From Billgrantia tianxiuensis (GTDB lineage Bacteria; Pseudomonadota; Gammaproteobacteria; Pseudomonadales; Halomonadaceae), in the NCBI RefSeq assembly GCF_009834345.1, contig NZ_CP035042.1, positions 3,038,001 through 3,102,000 on the forward strand: a stretch of 64,000 nucleotides of DNA, written 5' to 3'. The notes beneath the pieces are model-generated. The model had not been told where the DNA came from. It saw nothing but the letters and a program-made list of their open reading frames with translations, and searched no databases. The stretch's first letter is position 1; every line of letters begins with the position of its first letter. Positions 1 through 8,561 of this stretch are shown here, piece after piece. The position numbers were made by a program, and so were the translations under genes.

Positions 1-1
1 G

Positions 2-427
2 ATCATCCTGGAGCCGCTTCACCACGCCTATGCCATGCTCGATGATGAAGCAGGGCTCGTCGACTGCCTGCAACGCCTGCTGGAACGTGCCCACGTGACC
101 AGCTTGATCATTCTGCTGGCGGAAACCCAGCGCAAGCGACATGGCTTGCAGGTGGCCATCGAACTGGTCAGTGAGCAACTCAATCGTGCGCCGAGCCTGG
201 GAGCGCTAGATTATTTGCTCGATCTCTATCAGCACCAGCAGCAGGAGCAGGGCCCACCCGACAACCGGTTGCAACTCCTCAAGCAGCACACCCATACCCT
301 GCTGACGGCACGGCCTCGCCACCGTTGCCAGCGCTGCGGCTTTGCCGGCCAGCCCCTACACTGGCAATGCCCCAGTTGCCGCAGTTGGGGCACTACCCGT
401 CCAATTACCGGCATTGAGGGGGAATGA
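2..427 (+). CDS. lapB: LapB (YciM), C-terminal part, cut by window edge
   Basis: C-terminal 141 residues of the lipopolysaccharide assembly protein LapB, an inner-membrane-anchored TPR protein that with FtsH controls LpxC levels. The frame is open from base 2, so the start lies outside the window. Helical TPR-like sequence is followed by the family's rubredoxin-type metal site, two CxxC pairs (CQRC and CPSC) near the end. Both pairs are intact, so the visible end looks functional. It stops 3 bases before the pyrF stop codon on the other strand, so the two genes converge; in enterics yciM and pyrF are co-directional. Confidence 0.85.
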   Translation: MILEPLHHAYAMLDDEAGLVDCLQRLLERAHVTSLIILLAETQRKRHGLQVAIELVSEQLNRAPSLGALDYLLDLYQHQQQEQGPPDNRLQLLKQHTHTLLTARPRHRCQRCGFAGQPLHWQCPSCRSWGTTRPITGIEGE

Positions 428-430
428 GGC

Positions 431-1131
431 TCAGCCTCCAGCGAGTTCCTGCTCGATGGCCGTCAATGCCGCCATGGGATCATCCGCCCGAGTGATCGGC
501 CGGCCAATGACCAAGTGCGTGCTGCCCGCCGCCATTGCCTCGGCCGGCGTCATCACGCGACGCTGATCGCCTTGCTCGGCGAAGCGCGGCCTGATACCCG
601 GTGTGACCTTGAGGAACGCCTCGCCGCAAAGCTCACGCAGCCTGGTTGCCTCCTGCGCCGAACAGACCACTCCATCCATACCGCATTGATGTGCCAGCAC
701 GGCCAGGCGTTCGACATGCTCGGCCGGCGTTGCGGTGACGCCCACCTCTGTGAGGTCCTCCGCCGACATGCTGGTCAATACGGTGACAGCAATCAGATGC
801 GTATTCAGACCATGACGGTCCAGCCGCTCACGTGCCGCCTCCATCATGCGTCTGCCACCGCCGGCATGCACATTGACCATCCATACGCCCTGCTCGGCAG
901 CAGCCTGCACGGCCCCGGCGACGGTATTGGGAATGTCATGAAACTTGAGATCGAGAAAAACCTGAAAACCTCGCCCATGGAGTGCCTCGATCACTTCCGG
1001 GCCACTGCGGGTGAACAGCTCCTTGCCCACCTTGACGCGACAACGCTCGGGTCGAGCCGGTCGGCCAGGCACAAGGCGGCATAGAGGGAGGGGTGATCCA
1101 GGGCGATGATCAGCGGCGAATCGCTAGACAC
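431..1131 (-). CDS. pyrF: Orotidine 5'-phosphate decarboxylase, frameshifted as given
   Basis: PyrF decarboxylates OMP to UMP, the last step of pyrimidine synthesis. The long frame contains the K-(x)[11 protein letters not shown] core with the catalytic Asp/Lys residues and the phosphate-binding IGRPI motif near the end. The first strand, with the IIALDHP substrate motif, lies in another frame starting at GTG 1131, with GGAG nine bases upstream. Adding one base at the GGG run 1049-1051 joins the two into 233 residues, normal for the family (about 230-245). Without that base the enzyme would lack an essential Asp. As pyrF is normally needed for pyrimidine prototrophy, I read this as a sequence error rather than a pseudogene. 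Confidence 0.85.
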
Positions 1132-1313
1132 GTTGACGAGCTCCGGCTGCGGGATGAAAGCTCCGAGTATACCAGTCGAGGATGGTTAACCGTTCTTTCC
1201 AGGCTGGACTATCCTCTGAACTAAGCTTTACCTAGCAGCTTGCGCACGCACGACGCGCCCAGCAGTTCAGGCTTCAACGACCATGCCTTGAATCGATGGA
1301 CCGGGAGGACTCC

Positions 1314-2465
1314 ATGACAAGCGAACAACGCATTGGCCCGATCGTCCTGCCTGACACCCGAGCCCAGCGAGTACTGACTTCCTTGCTGGAAGGTTCCGGC
1401 GTGACCCTCAACGGCGACGCACCCTGGGATCCACAGATTTACCATCCTGACTTCTGCTCAAGGATCCTGCGCCAAGGCTCGCTCGGGCTGGGAGAGTCTT
1501 ACATGGACGGCTGGTGGGAGTGCGAACGTATCGACGAAATGGCCTGCCGGCTGCTCCAGCATGGCCTCGGTGAACGTGCTCGCCCCCCTTCCGACCGCAT
1601 CATGTATCGCCTCCAGGCCGGCCTGCTCAACCTACAAAGCAAGGCCCGAGCCTATATCGTCGGCGAAGCGCACTACGACCTGGGCAACGACCTGTTCGAG
1701 CGCATGCTCGACCCCACCATGTGCTATTCCTGCGGGTATTGGAAAGAGGCCAGGACCCTTCACGAAGCCCAGCTCGCCAAACTCGAGCTGGCCTGCCGCA
1801 AGCTGGAACTGCGCCCCGGCATGCACGTACTCGATATCGGCTGCGGCTGGGGCAGCTTCGCAGAATACGCTGCCCGCCACTATGGAGTCTCCGTCACCGG
1901 GATCACCATCTCCAAGGAGCAGGCCGAACTCGCTCGGGAACGTTGCGCCGGCCTGCCGGTAACGATCGAACTCAAGGACTACCGCGAACTCAGCGGGAGC
2001 TACGACCGCATCGTCTCCATCGGCATGTTCGAGCACGTGGGGCATCGCAACTATGCGATCTATTTCCAGACCGTGGAACGACTGCTGGCCGTGGATGGCC
2101 TCTTCCTGCTGCATACCATCGGCTCGAACAGCTCCGAGATCAGCGTCGACCCGTGGATCGATCGTTATATCTTCCCCAATGGGGTTCTGCCATCGGCGCG
2201 TCATATCGCCGATGCCAGCGAGGGTTTGCTGCTGCTGGAGGACTGGCACAACTTCGGCCCCGACTACGACAGGACCCTGCTGGCCTGGCGCGACAACTTC
2301 GATGCCCACTGGCACGAGATCGCTGAACGCTACAGTCAGCGCATCGAGCGAATGTTCCGCTACTATCTGTCGGTATGCGCGGGAGCCTTTCGCGCCCGCG
2401 ACATTCAACTCTGGCAGGTCGTCTTCTCGCGCGGGAGACGTTCCCGCTACGATGCACCGCGATGA
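1314..2465 (+). CDS. cfa: Cyclopropane-fatty-acyl-phospholipid synthase
   Basis: Transfers a methylene from S-adenosylmethionine to cis double bonds of membrane phospholipid acyl chains. 383 residues, almost the E. coli Cfa length (382). The SAM-binding motif VLDIGCGWGSF is in the middle, with YDLGNDLF and MCYSCGYW before it and FEHVGHRNY after it, all typical of the family. I chose ATG 1314 because GGGAGG sits five bases upstream; an in-frame ATG at 1296 has no such site. Divergent from pyrF. In halophiles this lipid change is commonly linked to salt and stationary-phase stress; the sequence alone does not show this here. Confidence 0.93.
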   Translation: MTSEQRIGPIVLPDTRAQRVLTSLLEGSGVTLNGDAPWDPQIYHPDFCSRILRQGSLGLGESYMDGWWECERIDEMACRLLQHGLGERARPPSDRIMYRLQAGLLNLQSKARAYIVGEAHYDLGNDLFERMLDPTMCYSCGYWKEARTLHEAQLAKLELACRKLELRPGMHVLDIGCGWGSFAEYAARHYGVSVTGITISKEQAELARERCAGLPVTIELKDYRELSGSYDRIVSIGMFEHVGHRNYAIYFQTVERLLAVDGLFLLHTIGSNSSEISVDPWIDRYIFPNGVLPSARHIADASEGLLLLEDWHNFGPDYDRTLLAWRDNFDAHWHEIAERYSQRIERMFRYYLSVCAGAFRARDIQLWQVVFSRGRRSRYDAPR

Positions 2466-2690
2466 GCTTCCTCGTGGCGGTTATGTCTTACAAGCGGTAT
2501 CGGCAATATCTTACATACTTCGCTAGATGATTTACGCACCGTTACGTATATTAGTCATTCTTTCAACGGCTCCCTTCTGGTGGCAGGAAGCTTCCCGCTG
2601 AACCCCTGCATGCCCATGGCAATGCCGTGAGCCGTTACATAACAACAGCAGGATTGCGCCTGCCTGCCGCAGGCCACAAGGGACGCCCGC

Positions 2691-3599
2691 ATGCCTGAAG
2701 AGAATGCCATGACGGGAGGGGGGCTGAATGAGCCGATCAGCATGCGTAACTTCACGGAACGCCTGCCCGGCGTCGTCTTTCAGTTTCATCGTGACCACAA
2801 TGGGCACATGCACTTCCCCTTCCTCGCCGGAAGCGGTACCAGCCTGCCAGGAATCGACCGCGATGCCCTGAGGCAGGATGCTCGTCACATGCTCGACCGC
2901 CTGGATGAAGAGGATCATCCACGAGTAATGGCCGCCATTGAGCGCTCGGCTCGCTGGCGCATCCCTATCGCCACGAAATTCCGCATCCGGCTGTCGGGCA
3001 GACGCTGCCGCTGGGTCGCGCTACGCGCCCAACCCGAGGATTCGGCCACCGGCGTGCTCTGGCATGGATTGATGATCGACATTACCGAACAGATGGCCGA
3101 AGAAGCGCGGCTGCGGCGGCTGTCGGATACCGATGACCTGACCGGCCTGGCCAACCGTCGCAGATTGATGGCGCGTCTCGACGAAGAGATTGCCAAGAGC
3201 AATCGGCACGGCAGTCCGCTTTCGCTGATGCTCATCGACCTTGACCACTTCAAGCGCGTCAACGATACCTGGGGCCACCTCCAAGGCGATCAGGTGCTGA
3301 CCGAATTCGCCACCCTGTGCCAACGCCTGCTGCGCGAGGAAGACGTCATCGGGCGCCTGGGCGGAGAGGAATTCGCCGTGGTCCTGCCGCAGACGCCGCT
3401 GGTCGCCAGCCACCCCTTGGCCGAGCGGCTCCGGCGCACCATCGCCGATCACGATTTCTCCATTGCCAACGGACAGGTCACGGTGAGCATCGGCTTGGCT
3501 GAATATCGCCTGGGCGAACCGAGGGATGCGCTGATCGACAGGGCAGATCGCAGCCTCTATGCAGCCAAGCGCCAAGGCCGTAACAGGGTCGTTACCTGA
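2691..3599 (+). CDS. Diguanylate cyclase with N-terminal PAS-like sensor
   Basis: Predicted to make cyclic di-GMP from two GTP. 302 residues. Residues about 15-135 look like a PAS fold (HMLDRLDEEDHP, then a WHGLMIDITEQ linker). The GGDEF domain follows from about 145, with the active-site loop GGEEF at about 224-228. The product-inhibition I-site RxxD (REED) lies five residues before it, so feedback inhibition is expected. DLTGLANRR and a D-H-F-K-x-x-N-D metal motif are also intact. No membrane helices, so it should be cytosolic. Stands alone between cfa and a convergent membrane protein gene. The sensed signal is unknown. Confidence 0.88.
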   Translation: MPEENAMTGGGLNEPISMRNFTERLPGVVFQFHRDHNGHMHFPFLAGSGTSLPGIDRDALRQDARHMLDRLDEEDHPRVMAAIERSARWRIPIATKFRIRLSGRRCRWVALRAQPEDSATGVLWHGLMIDITEQMAEEARLRRLSDTDDLTGLANRRRLMARLDEEIAKSNRHGSPLSLMLIDLDHFKRVNDTWGHLQGDQVLTEFATLCQRLLREEDVIGRLGGEEFAVVLPQTPLVASHPLAERLRRTIADHDFSIANGQVTVSIGLAEYRLGEPRDALIDRADRSLYAAKRQGRNRVVT

Positions 3600-3609
3600 A
3601 AGGCGATGT

Positions 3610-4223
3610 TCAACGTAACCGGCGGGCCCCCTGCAGCCAGCACATGGCTCCGTGTACCGGCAGGTAGAGCAACAGCGGCCAGGCCACGGCCAGCATGATC
3701 AGGTATGGCAGCGGTTCGAGGATTTCCTGTGGCGCACCGAAAGGTCCCTGGACCCAATTGATGTTGCGCTCGGGTTCGGCGAACAGGAAGGTGAGCAGCA
3801 GCAGCCACCATGTCAGCGCCGTCTGCCACCATAAGGCACGCCGATCGTAGCCCAGCCTTACCATCGCAAAACCCGCCACCAGCGGCAGAATGAGATGATA
3901 GAGCGAGAGCCCCGGGCCAATCGGGGATGTTCCGGGTCGAACATGTACTCCGTGCCGCCGATGGGATGCACTCCGGTCAACCAGGCGACACCCACGTCCA
4001 AGGTCCAAAAGGCACCGACCAACGCCACGGAGAGCCATTGCATCGAGAGCAGGAGGCGGCTTTCCCACCACAACCCAACGAGGATCAGGAAACTGGCGAC
4101 GTTGCATAGCCAGAAATAGTTCTGCACACCTAGCATCAATGCAAACGAGGGCGCCCAGAACAGGATCCAGGCCGAGAACAGCAGCTTGAGCCAGAGCGGC
4201 AAGGCGCGATTCTGATGAAGCAT
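3610..4223 (-). CDS. Uncharacterised polytopic membrane protein, frameshifted as given
   Basis: I do not recognise a named family. The N-terminal part (from ATG 4223, GGGAG five bases upstream) has hydrophobic helices around LLFSAWILFWAP and FLILVGLWW. The C-terminal part, in another frame, has helices around LILPLVAGFAMV, WWLLLLTFLF and LPYLIMLAVAW. Restoring one G in the run at 3910-3913 joins them into one 204-residue protein with about six membrane segments; the junction then reads RGLSLYHLILPLV. Convergent with the diguanylate cyclase and divergent from phhB. Function unknown. Confidence 0.65.
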
Positions 4224-4334
4224 CGGACTCCCCATGCGTAGCGCGCATTCCACCTCTCCCTGCGCCGGGCCAGTGTTCGAGCAGCCTTACCGACCAGCAT
4301 AGCCCCACCCAGGCCAACCGCCCCAAGAGGCACG

Positions 4335-4673
4335 ATGACACGGCTCTCACGCCAGTCCTGCGAGGCCTATCGAAGGTAAGATCTCATCATCACGGAAGCC
4401 GAAATCCAGCTGTTCAAACCCGAAGCTCCCGAGTGGCAGATCGTCGAGCGCAATGGCATCATGCAACTGGAGCGGGTCTTTACCTTTGCCGATTTTCGCC
4501 AAGCCCTGGCTTTCACCAATCGCGTGGGCGGGCTGGCTGAAACCGCTGGCCACCATCCAGCACTGTTGACCGAATGGTGCAAGATCACCGTGAGCTGGTG
4601 GACACACAAGATCAAGGGCCTGCATCGCAACGACTTCATACTTGCCGCCAGAACCGACGAGGTAGCGAAATAA
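4335..4673 (+). pseudogene. phhB: Pterin-4a-carbinolamine dehydratase with in-frame stop
   Basis: PhhB regenerates the pterin cofactor of phenylalanine hydroxylase. ATG 4335 has AAGAGG four bases upstream and opens with MTRLSRQSCEA, like other PhhB proteins. The frame then meets TAA at 4377-4379 and continues unchanged through ITEAEIQLF to the conserved catalytic [10 protein letters not shown] and [14 protein letters not shown], ending at 4673. The spacing from the CEA motif to the PEW tryptophan matches Pseudomonas PhhB from memory, so no indel is needed: this is a nonsense codon. A usual CEAC cysteine is also Tyr. A truncated 70-residue product from ATG 4461 would keep the catalytic histidines. 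The stop codon directly abuts the aminotransferase start. Confidence 0.75.
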
Positions 4674-5861
4674 ATGTTCGAACATATTGAGCGGGTTCCC
4701 GGGGATGCCATCCTCGGCCTGATCGAGGCCTTCAAGAAGGATACCAATCCTCACAAGGTCGATCTCGGCGTCGGCGTCTACAAGGATGCCCAGGGCAACA
4801 CCCCGGTGATGCGCGCCGTCAAGGAAGCCGAGGCCCGACTGCTCAAGAACGAGACCACCAAGACCTACATTGGCTCCCACGGGGCGCCGGAGTATGGCGA
4901 AGTGGTTCTGCCGATGGTGCTGGGCGAGGACTCACCGGTGCTCGCAGCCGGCCGCGCCAGTGCAACCCAATCCCCCGGCGGCACCGGCGCTCTGCGGCTG
5001 GCAGCGGACTTCATCAGCACCCAGTTTCCCGGTAAGGGAATCTGGGTAAGCAACCCCACTTGGCCGAACCACCACGGTATCTTTACGGCTGCTGGCATCG
5101 AGCTGCACAAGTATCCCTACGTCGATGCCGAGAATCGCCTCGATTTCGAGGGCATGCTGGCCGCCGTCAAGCAGATCCCAGCCGGTGACGTCATCGTGCT
5201 GCACGCCTGCTGCCACAACCCTACCGGCTTCGACCTGAATCGTGAGCAGTGGCAGCAGATCCTCGAGGTGGTGCGTGAGCGCAGCCTGCTGCCGTTGATC
5301 GACTTCGCCTACCAGGGCTTCGGTGAAGGCCTCGACGAAGACGCCTACGGCGTGCGCCTGCTGGCCGAAAACCTCGACGAGGTGATCATCACCAGCTCCT
5401 GCTCCAAGAACTTCGGTATCTACTGCGAACGCACCGGCTGCCTCATCATGGTGGCCAAAACCAACGAGCAGATGGAAAACGTTCGCTCGCAGGTAGCCAT
5501 CGTCGCGCGCGAGAACTACTCCAACCCGCCGGCCCATGGTGGTGCGATCGTCAGCGAGATCCTCCATTCCGCCGAGTTGGCAGCCCTGTGGCGCGAGGAA
5601 CTTACCGAAATGCGTGACCGTATCAATACCCTGCGTCGCGATTTCGTCGAGGCACTGAAGCCGTACGGACTCGACCAGAAGTACGCCTGCGTAGCCGAAC
5701 AGCGCGGCATGTTCTCCTATACCGGCTTGCAGCCTGAGCAGGTCGACCGCCTGCGTGACGAGTTCGGCATCTATATGGTGCGCTCGGGACGGGCCAACGT
5801 GGCCGGTTTCTCCCACGAGAACCTGCCCTACCTGGCCAAGGCCATCGCCGCGGTCAATTGA
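4674..5861 (+). CDS. Aromatic amino acid aminotransferase
   Basis: PLP-dependent class I aminotransferase of 395 residues, the AspC/TyrB size, interconverting aromatic amino acids (and probably aspartate) with their keto acids. The PLP lysine lies in SSCSKNFGIYCERTG, preceded by the cofactor-binding NPTG and DFAYQGFG motifs. In Pseudomonas the corresponding gene phhC follows phhA and phhB for phenylalanine and tyrosine breakdown. Here it starts one base after the phhB stop, so translation is probably coupled, but phhA is not upstream. tyrB or phhC would be the likely symbol; I cannot separate them from sequence. Ends before a strong hairpin at 5879-5914. Confidence 0.9.
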   Translation: MFEHIERVPGDAILGLIEAFKKDTNPHKVDLGVGVYKDAQGNTPVMRAVKEAEARLLKNETTKTYIGSHGAPEYGEVVLPMVLGEDSPVLAAGRASATQSPGGTGALRLAADFISTQFPGKGIWVSNPTWPNHHGIFTAAGIELHKYPYVDAENRLDFEGMLAAVKQIPAGDVIVLHACCHNPTGFDLNREQWQQILEVVRERSLLPLIDFAYQGFGEGLDEDAYGVRLLAENLDEVIITSSCSKNFGIYCERTGCLIMVAKTNEQMENVRSQVAIVARENYSNPPAHGGAIVSEILHSAELAALWREELTEMRDRINTLRRDFVEALKPYGLDQKYACVAEQRGMFSYTGLQPEQVDRLRDEFGIYMVRSGRANVAGFSHENLPYLAKAIAAVN

Positions 5862-5878
5862 GACGACTCTCGGCAGTC

Positions 5879-5914
5879 ACGCAACGCCCTGGGCTCCTGC
5901 CCGGGGCGTTGCGT
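5879..5914 (+). terminator. Hairpin after the aminotransferase gene
   Basis: Perfect 11-bp stem (ACGCAACGCCC with GGGCGTTGCGT) around a 14-nt loop that itself can pair GGGC with GCCC. It begins 17 bases after the stop codon. No T tract follows, so it is terminator-like rather than a textbook intrinsic terminator. Confidence 0.6.
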
Positions 5915-5970
5915 GTATGGCCAAAGAAATGAAGCGAAAGGCAAGCCTAAACACGACGGGAAAGACGCAC

Positions 5971-6012
5971 TTCTCAGACAGCGCTTCTCAGACAGCACCT
6001 CTCAGAAAGCAT
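5971..6012. repeat. Three 14-bp tandem units at the 3' end of the crp/fnr gene
   Basis: Units TTCTCAGACAGCGC, TTCTCAGACAGCAC and CTCTCAGAAAGCAT in direct succession, possibly with a fourth decayed unit running into the end of the regulator gene. Lies in the convergent space between the aminotransferase and the regulator. No function assigned. Confidence 0.6.
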
Positions 6013-6015
6013 TGC

Positions 6016-6762
6016 TCAAACATTGGCCTCATGGAACAGCGGCCGCATGTTCTCGATCAGATAGCGGTCATCGAACCCTGCCTCATGCTTCAACGCCTCC
6101 AGGTCCGGTATCGTTACGTTGTGGCGATCCCGAAAGACCAGGCCATCCTCATTCAAGGCGGTAAAGGTCCGGCTGATATGAACCGGGCTCAGCCCCAGCA
6201 AATCGGCCAGGAGTTCCTGTGATAGCGGCAGGCGAAAGCTCTCGCAGCCATCGCTCTGCGTCTGCTTGACACGCTGGCACATCTCCAGCAGGAAATGGGC
6301 AAGCTTCTGTCGCGCATTACGACGCGCCAGGTTGACCAGCCGCTCCGTAATCATCACCTGCTGACGGCTGCTTATGGCGAACATGATCGAGGTAAGCGTG
6401 AGCGACTGGCGGAAGATGTCGATGAGGTGGCGATGGGGAAAGAAACAGACTTCGCCATCCTCGATCATTTGCACCCCGGCCAGGCGCTGCGAAAAAGCGA
6501 ACTCACGCAGACCGACGATGTCGCCAGGCAGGTAGATCTCCAGAATCTGACGCGAGCCGTTCTCCAGGTCACGATAGGAGAACGCCCAGCCACGCTTGAG
6601 GGTGCAGAACTCATAGGCCTCGTCCCGTTCTTCCCAGAGAGAGGTTCCTGCCTTTACTGGGGAGGCGCTATCCTCCAGTCGAACCAGCAACGCCTTGTCG
6701 TCATCGGAGAGACGAAAGTACCGATCGAAATGGCGGACGATGCAACTCTCATCTGGGTTCAT
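6016..6762 (-). CDS. Crp/Fnr family transcriptional regulator
   Basis: 248 residues. The N-terminal half is a cyclic-nucleotide-binding-like beta barrel (SRQILEIYLPGDIVGL with the usual PGD turn). A long dimer helix follows, then a winged helix with recognition helix near LPLSQELLADLLGLSPVHISRTFTALN. The N-terminus lacks the four-cysteine Fe-S cluster of FNR, and the Crp cAMP pocket (RxS) is not evident, so it probably belongs to an orphan branch. Divergent from the permease at 6960, with 197 bp between; it may regulate that gene, which is inference from position only. Confidence 0.85.
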   Translation of the reverse strand: MNPDESCIVRHFDRYFRLSDDDKALLVRLEDSASPVKAGTSLWEERDEAYEFCTLKRGWAFSYRDLENGSRQILEIYLPGDIVGLREFAFSQRLAGVQMIEDGEVCFFPHRHLIDIFRQSLTLTSIMFAISSRQQVMITERLVNLARRNARQKLAHFLLEMCQRVKQTQSDGCESFRLPLSQELLADLLGLSPVHISRTFTALNEDGLVFRDRHNVTIPDLEALKHEAGFDDRYLIENMRPLFHEANV

Positions 6763-6959
6763 CGAGTATCACCTCTATCGCTGGCTGCATGGGTGCGCTA
6801 TGCCACTCTGCGCAATAGCACAACGGCTTTCCACCATGAGGCAACTCCCTGACCTGGTAGCCTCGCGGGCAATACGACAAAGGCAGCCTTGACCAAACAG
6901 TCAGGTCATGGCCAAACTGGCCTTGCCTTGATACAAACCCAACACACAAGAGGCTTACC

Positions 6960-8492
6960 ATGGCGGCTTCCCCTGTGCACTATCCCTGGTACAAGAAGGA
7001 GGATACCGATGCCTTCTTCGCACTATTCCAGAACAATATCGCGAACTTCGTCATTATTGCCATTACCATGCTGGGCATGGGCTTTCCTGCCTCCATCGTG
7101 TTCGGCCAGGTGCTGCCCGGCGCTGCGGTCGCCGTCATGGTGGGCAATTTCTATTATGCCTGGTCGGCAGCCCGCCTGGCGCGCAAGGAGAACCGCACCG
7201 ATGTGACGGCCCTCTCCTACGGCATTTCCACTCCCGTGATGTTCGTCTTCCTGTTCGGCGTGCTGCTGCCTGCCAAGCAACTCACCGGCGATGCCGAGCT
7301 GGCCTGGAAAGTGGCAGTCGCGGCCTGCTTCATCAGTGGCGCCATCGAAGCCGCCGTCAGCCTGATAGGCCGCTGGGTGCAGTACCACCTGCCGCGAGCC
7401 GCCATGCTCGGGGCAGTGGCGGGGGTTGCACTGACCTTCATCGCCGGTGAAATGCTGTTCAAGACACTGGAAATGCCCGTCATCGGCCTGCTGGTATTGG
7501 CAATCATCATCGTTGGCCTGGTGGCCCGCGTGAGCATGCCGTTCCGTTTGCCAACCTCGCTGTTCGCCATCGTCATCGGCACCGCCATGGCTTACCTGAT
7601 CGGTGATGCCGGCGGCGAGCGTTTCAGCGACGCCTTCACCCACCTCGGGTTCTATCCGCTGCTGCCCAACCTCGCCTGGTTCGAGGGCCTGGGGCTGTTG
7701 TTCACCGGCATGCTGGCCGTACTCACGGTAGTACTGCCGATCACGCTGTATAACGCCATCGAGACCATGAACAACGTCGAGGCGATGGAGGCCGCCGGCG
7801 ACAAGTATGATGTGCGCGAATGCCAGGCCGTTGATGGCGCAGGCACCATGATCGGCGCACTGTTCGGCGGCGTCTTCCCCACCACCGTCTATATCGCCAC
7901 CGTGGGCGCCAAGTGGATGGGAGCGGGACGCGGCTACAGCATTCTCAACGGCGCCGTCTATGCCGTTGCCACCATGTTCGGTCTCATCGCCGCGCTGGCA
8001 GCCATCATTCCCGTTTCGGTGGTCGCACCGATCCTGGTCTTCGTCGGCATGTCGATGATCGCCACCGCTTTCCAGAGCAACGACACCCGCTACTACCCTG
8101 CCGTGGCTCTGGCCATGCTGCCCTATTTCGCCAACTACGTGATGACCCGGTTCAATCGTGGTGCCGGCGACGTGGTGGCGGATATTTCTGGCGGCATCGT
8201 CGCCATGGGCCAGGGGGCGATGTTCATGGCCATCTTCATCGGCGCCATGACGGTCTCGGTCATCGATCACCAGTTCCGCCGTGCTGCCATCTTCGCCGGC
8301 GTCGCAGCCGCCTTCTCCTTCGTCGGCCTGATGCACGCACCGGAACTGGCCTTAAACGCCGCCTGGGATTTCACCCTCGGCTACCTGGTGATGGGTGCCC
8401 TGTTCCTCTACTTCGCCTGGCAGCAGGAGAAGCTCGCAGCGCCGCACATATCATCGTCGCGCCCAGCCTCAGCCCCTCCCGCAGCCGACTGA
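6960..8492 (+). CDS. NCS2-like (xanthine/uracil permease superfamily) transporter
   Basis: 510 residues with about 12-14 hydrophobic segments, so an inner-membrane permease. The general layout (paired repeats, conserved TALSYGISTPVMFVF after the second helix, and NAIETMNNVEAM in the second half) is that of the xanthine/uracil permease superfamily. The substrate is not evident and may be a nucleobase or something else. ATG 6960 has AAGAGG six bases upstream. The C-terminal tail of about 20 residues is Ser/Pro/Ala-rich. A perfect hairpin follows at 8504-8525. Divergent from the Crp/Fnr gene. Confidence 0.75.
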   Translation: MAASPVHYPWYKKEDTDAFFALFQNNIANFVIIAITMLGMGFPASIVFGQVLPGAAVAVMVGNFYYAWSAARLARKENRTDVTALSYGISTPVMFVFLFGVLLPAKQLTGDAELAWKVAVAACFISGAIEAAVSLIGRWVQYHLPRAAMLGAVAGVALTFIAGEMLFKTLEMPVIGLLVLAIIIVGLVARVSMPFRLPTSLFAIVIGTAMAYLIGDAGGERFSDAFTHLGFYPLLPNLAWFEGLGLLFTGMLAVLTVVLPITLYNAIETMNNVEAMEAAGDKYDVRECQAVDGAGTMIGALFGGVFPTTVYIATVGAKWMGAGRGYSILNGAVYAVATMFGLIAALAAIIPVSVVAPILVFVGMSMIATAFQSNDTRYYPAVALAMLPYFANYVMTRFNRGAGDVVADISGGIVAMGQGAMFMAIFIGAMTVSVIDHQFRRAAIFAGVAAAFSFVGLMHAPELALNAAWDFTLGYLVMGALFLYFAWQQEKLAAPHISSSRPASAPPAAD

Positions 8493-8503
8493 TTCGAACG
8501 CTT

Positions 8504-8525
8504 CGGGGGCGCCATGGCGCCCCCG
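8504..8525. terminator. Perfect 11-bp palindromic terminator hairpin
   Basis: CGGGGGCGCCA pairs with TGGCGCCCCCG, centred at 8514/8515, followed on the plus strand by CTTTCCCTT. It lies 11 bases after the permease stop and 36 bases before the end of the convergent repeat-protein gene, so it may serve both. Confidence 0.75.
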
Positions 8526-8561
8526 CTTTCCCTTGATTGCTCTTGCACTGATATTGGCGAC

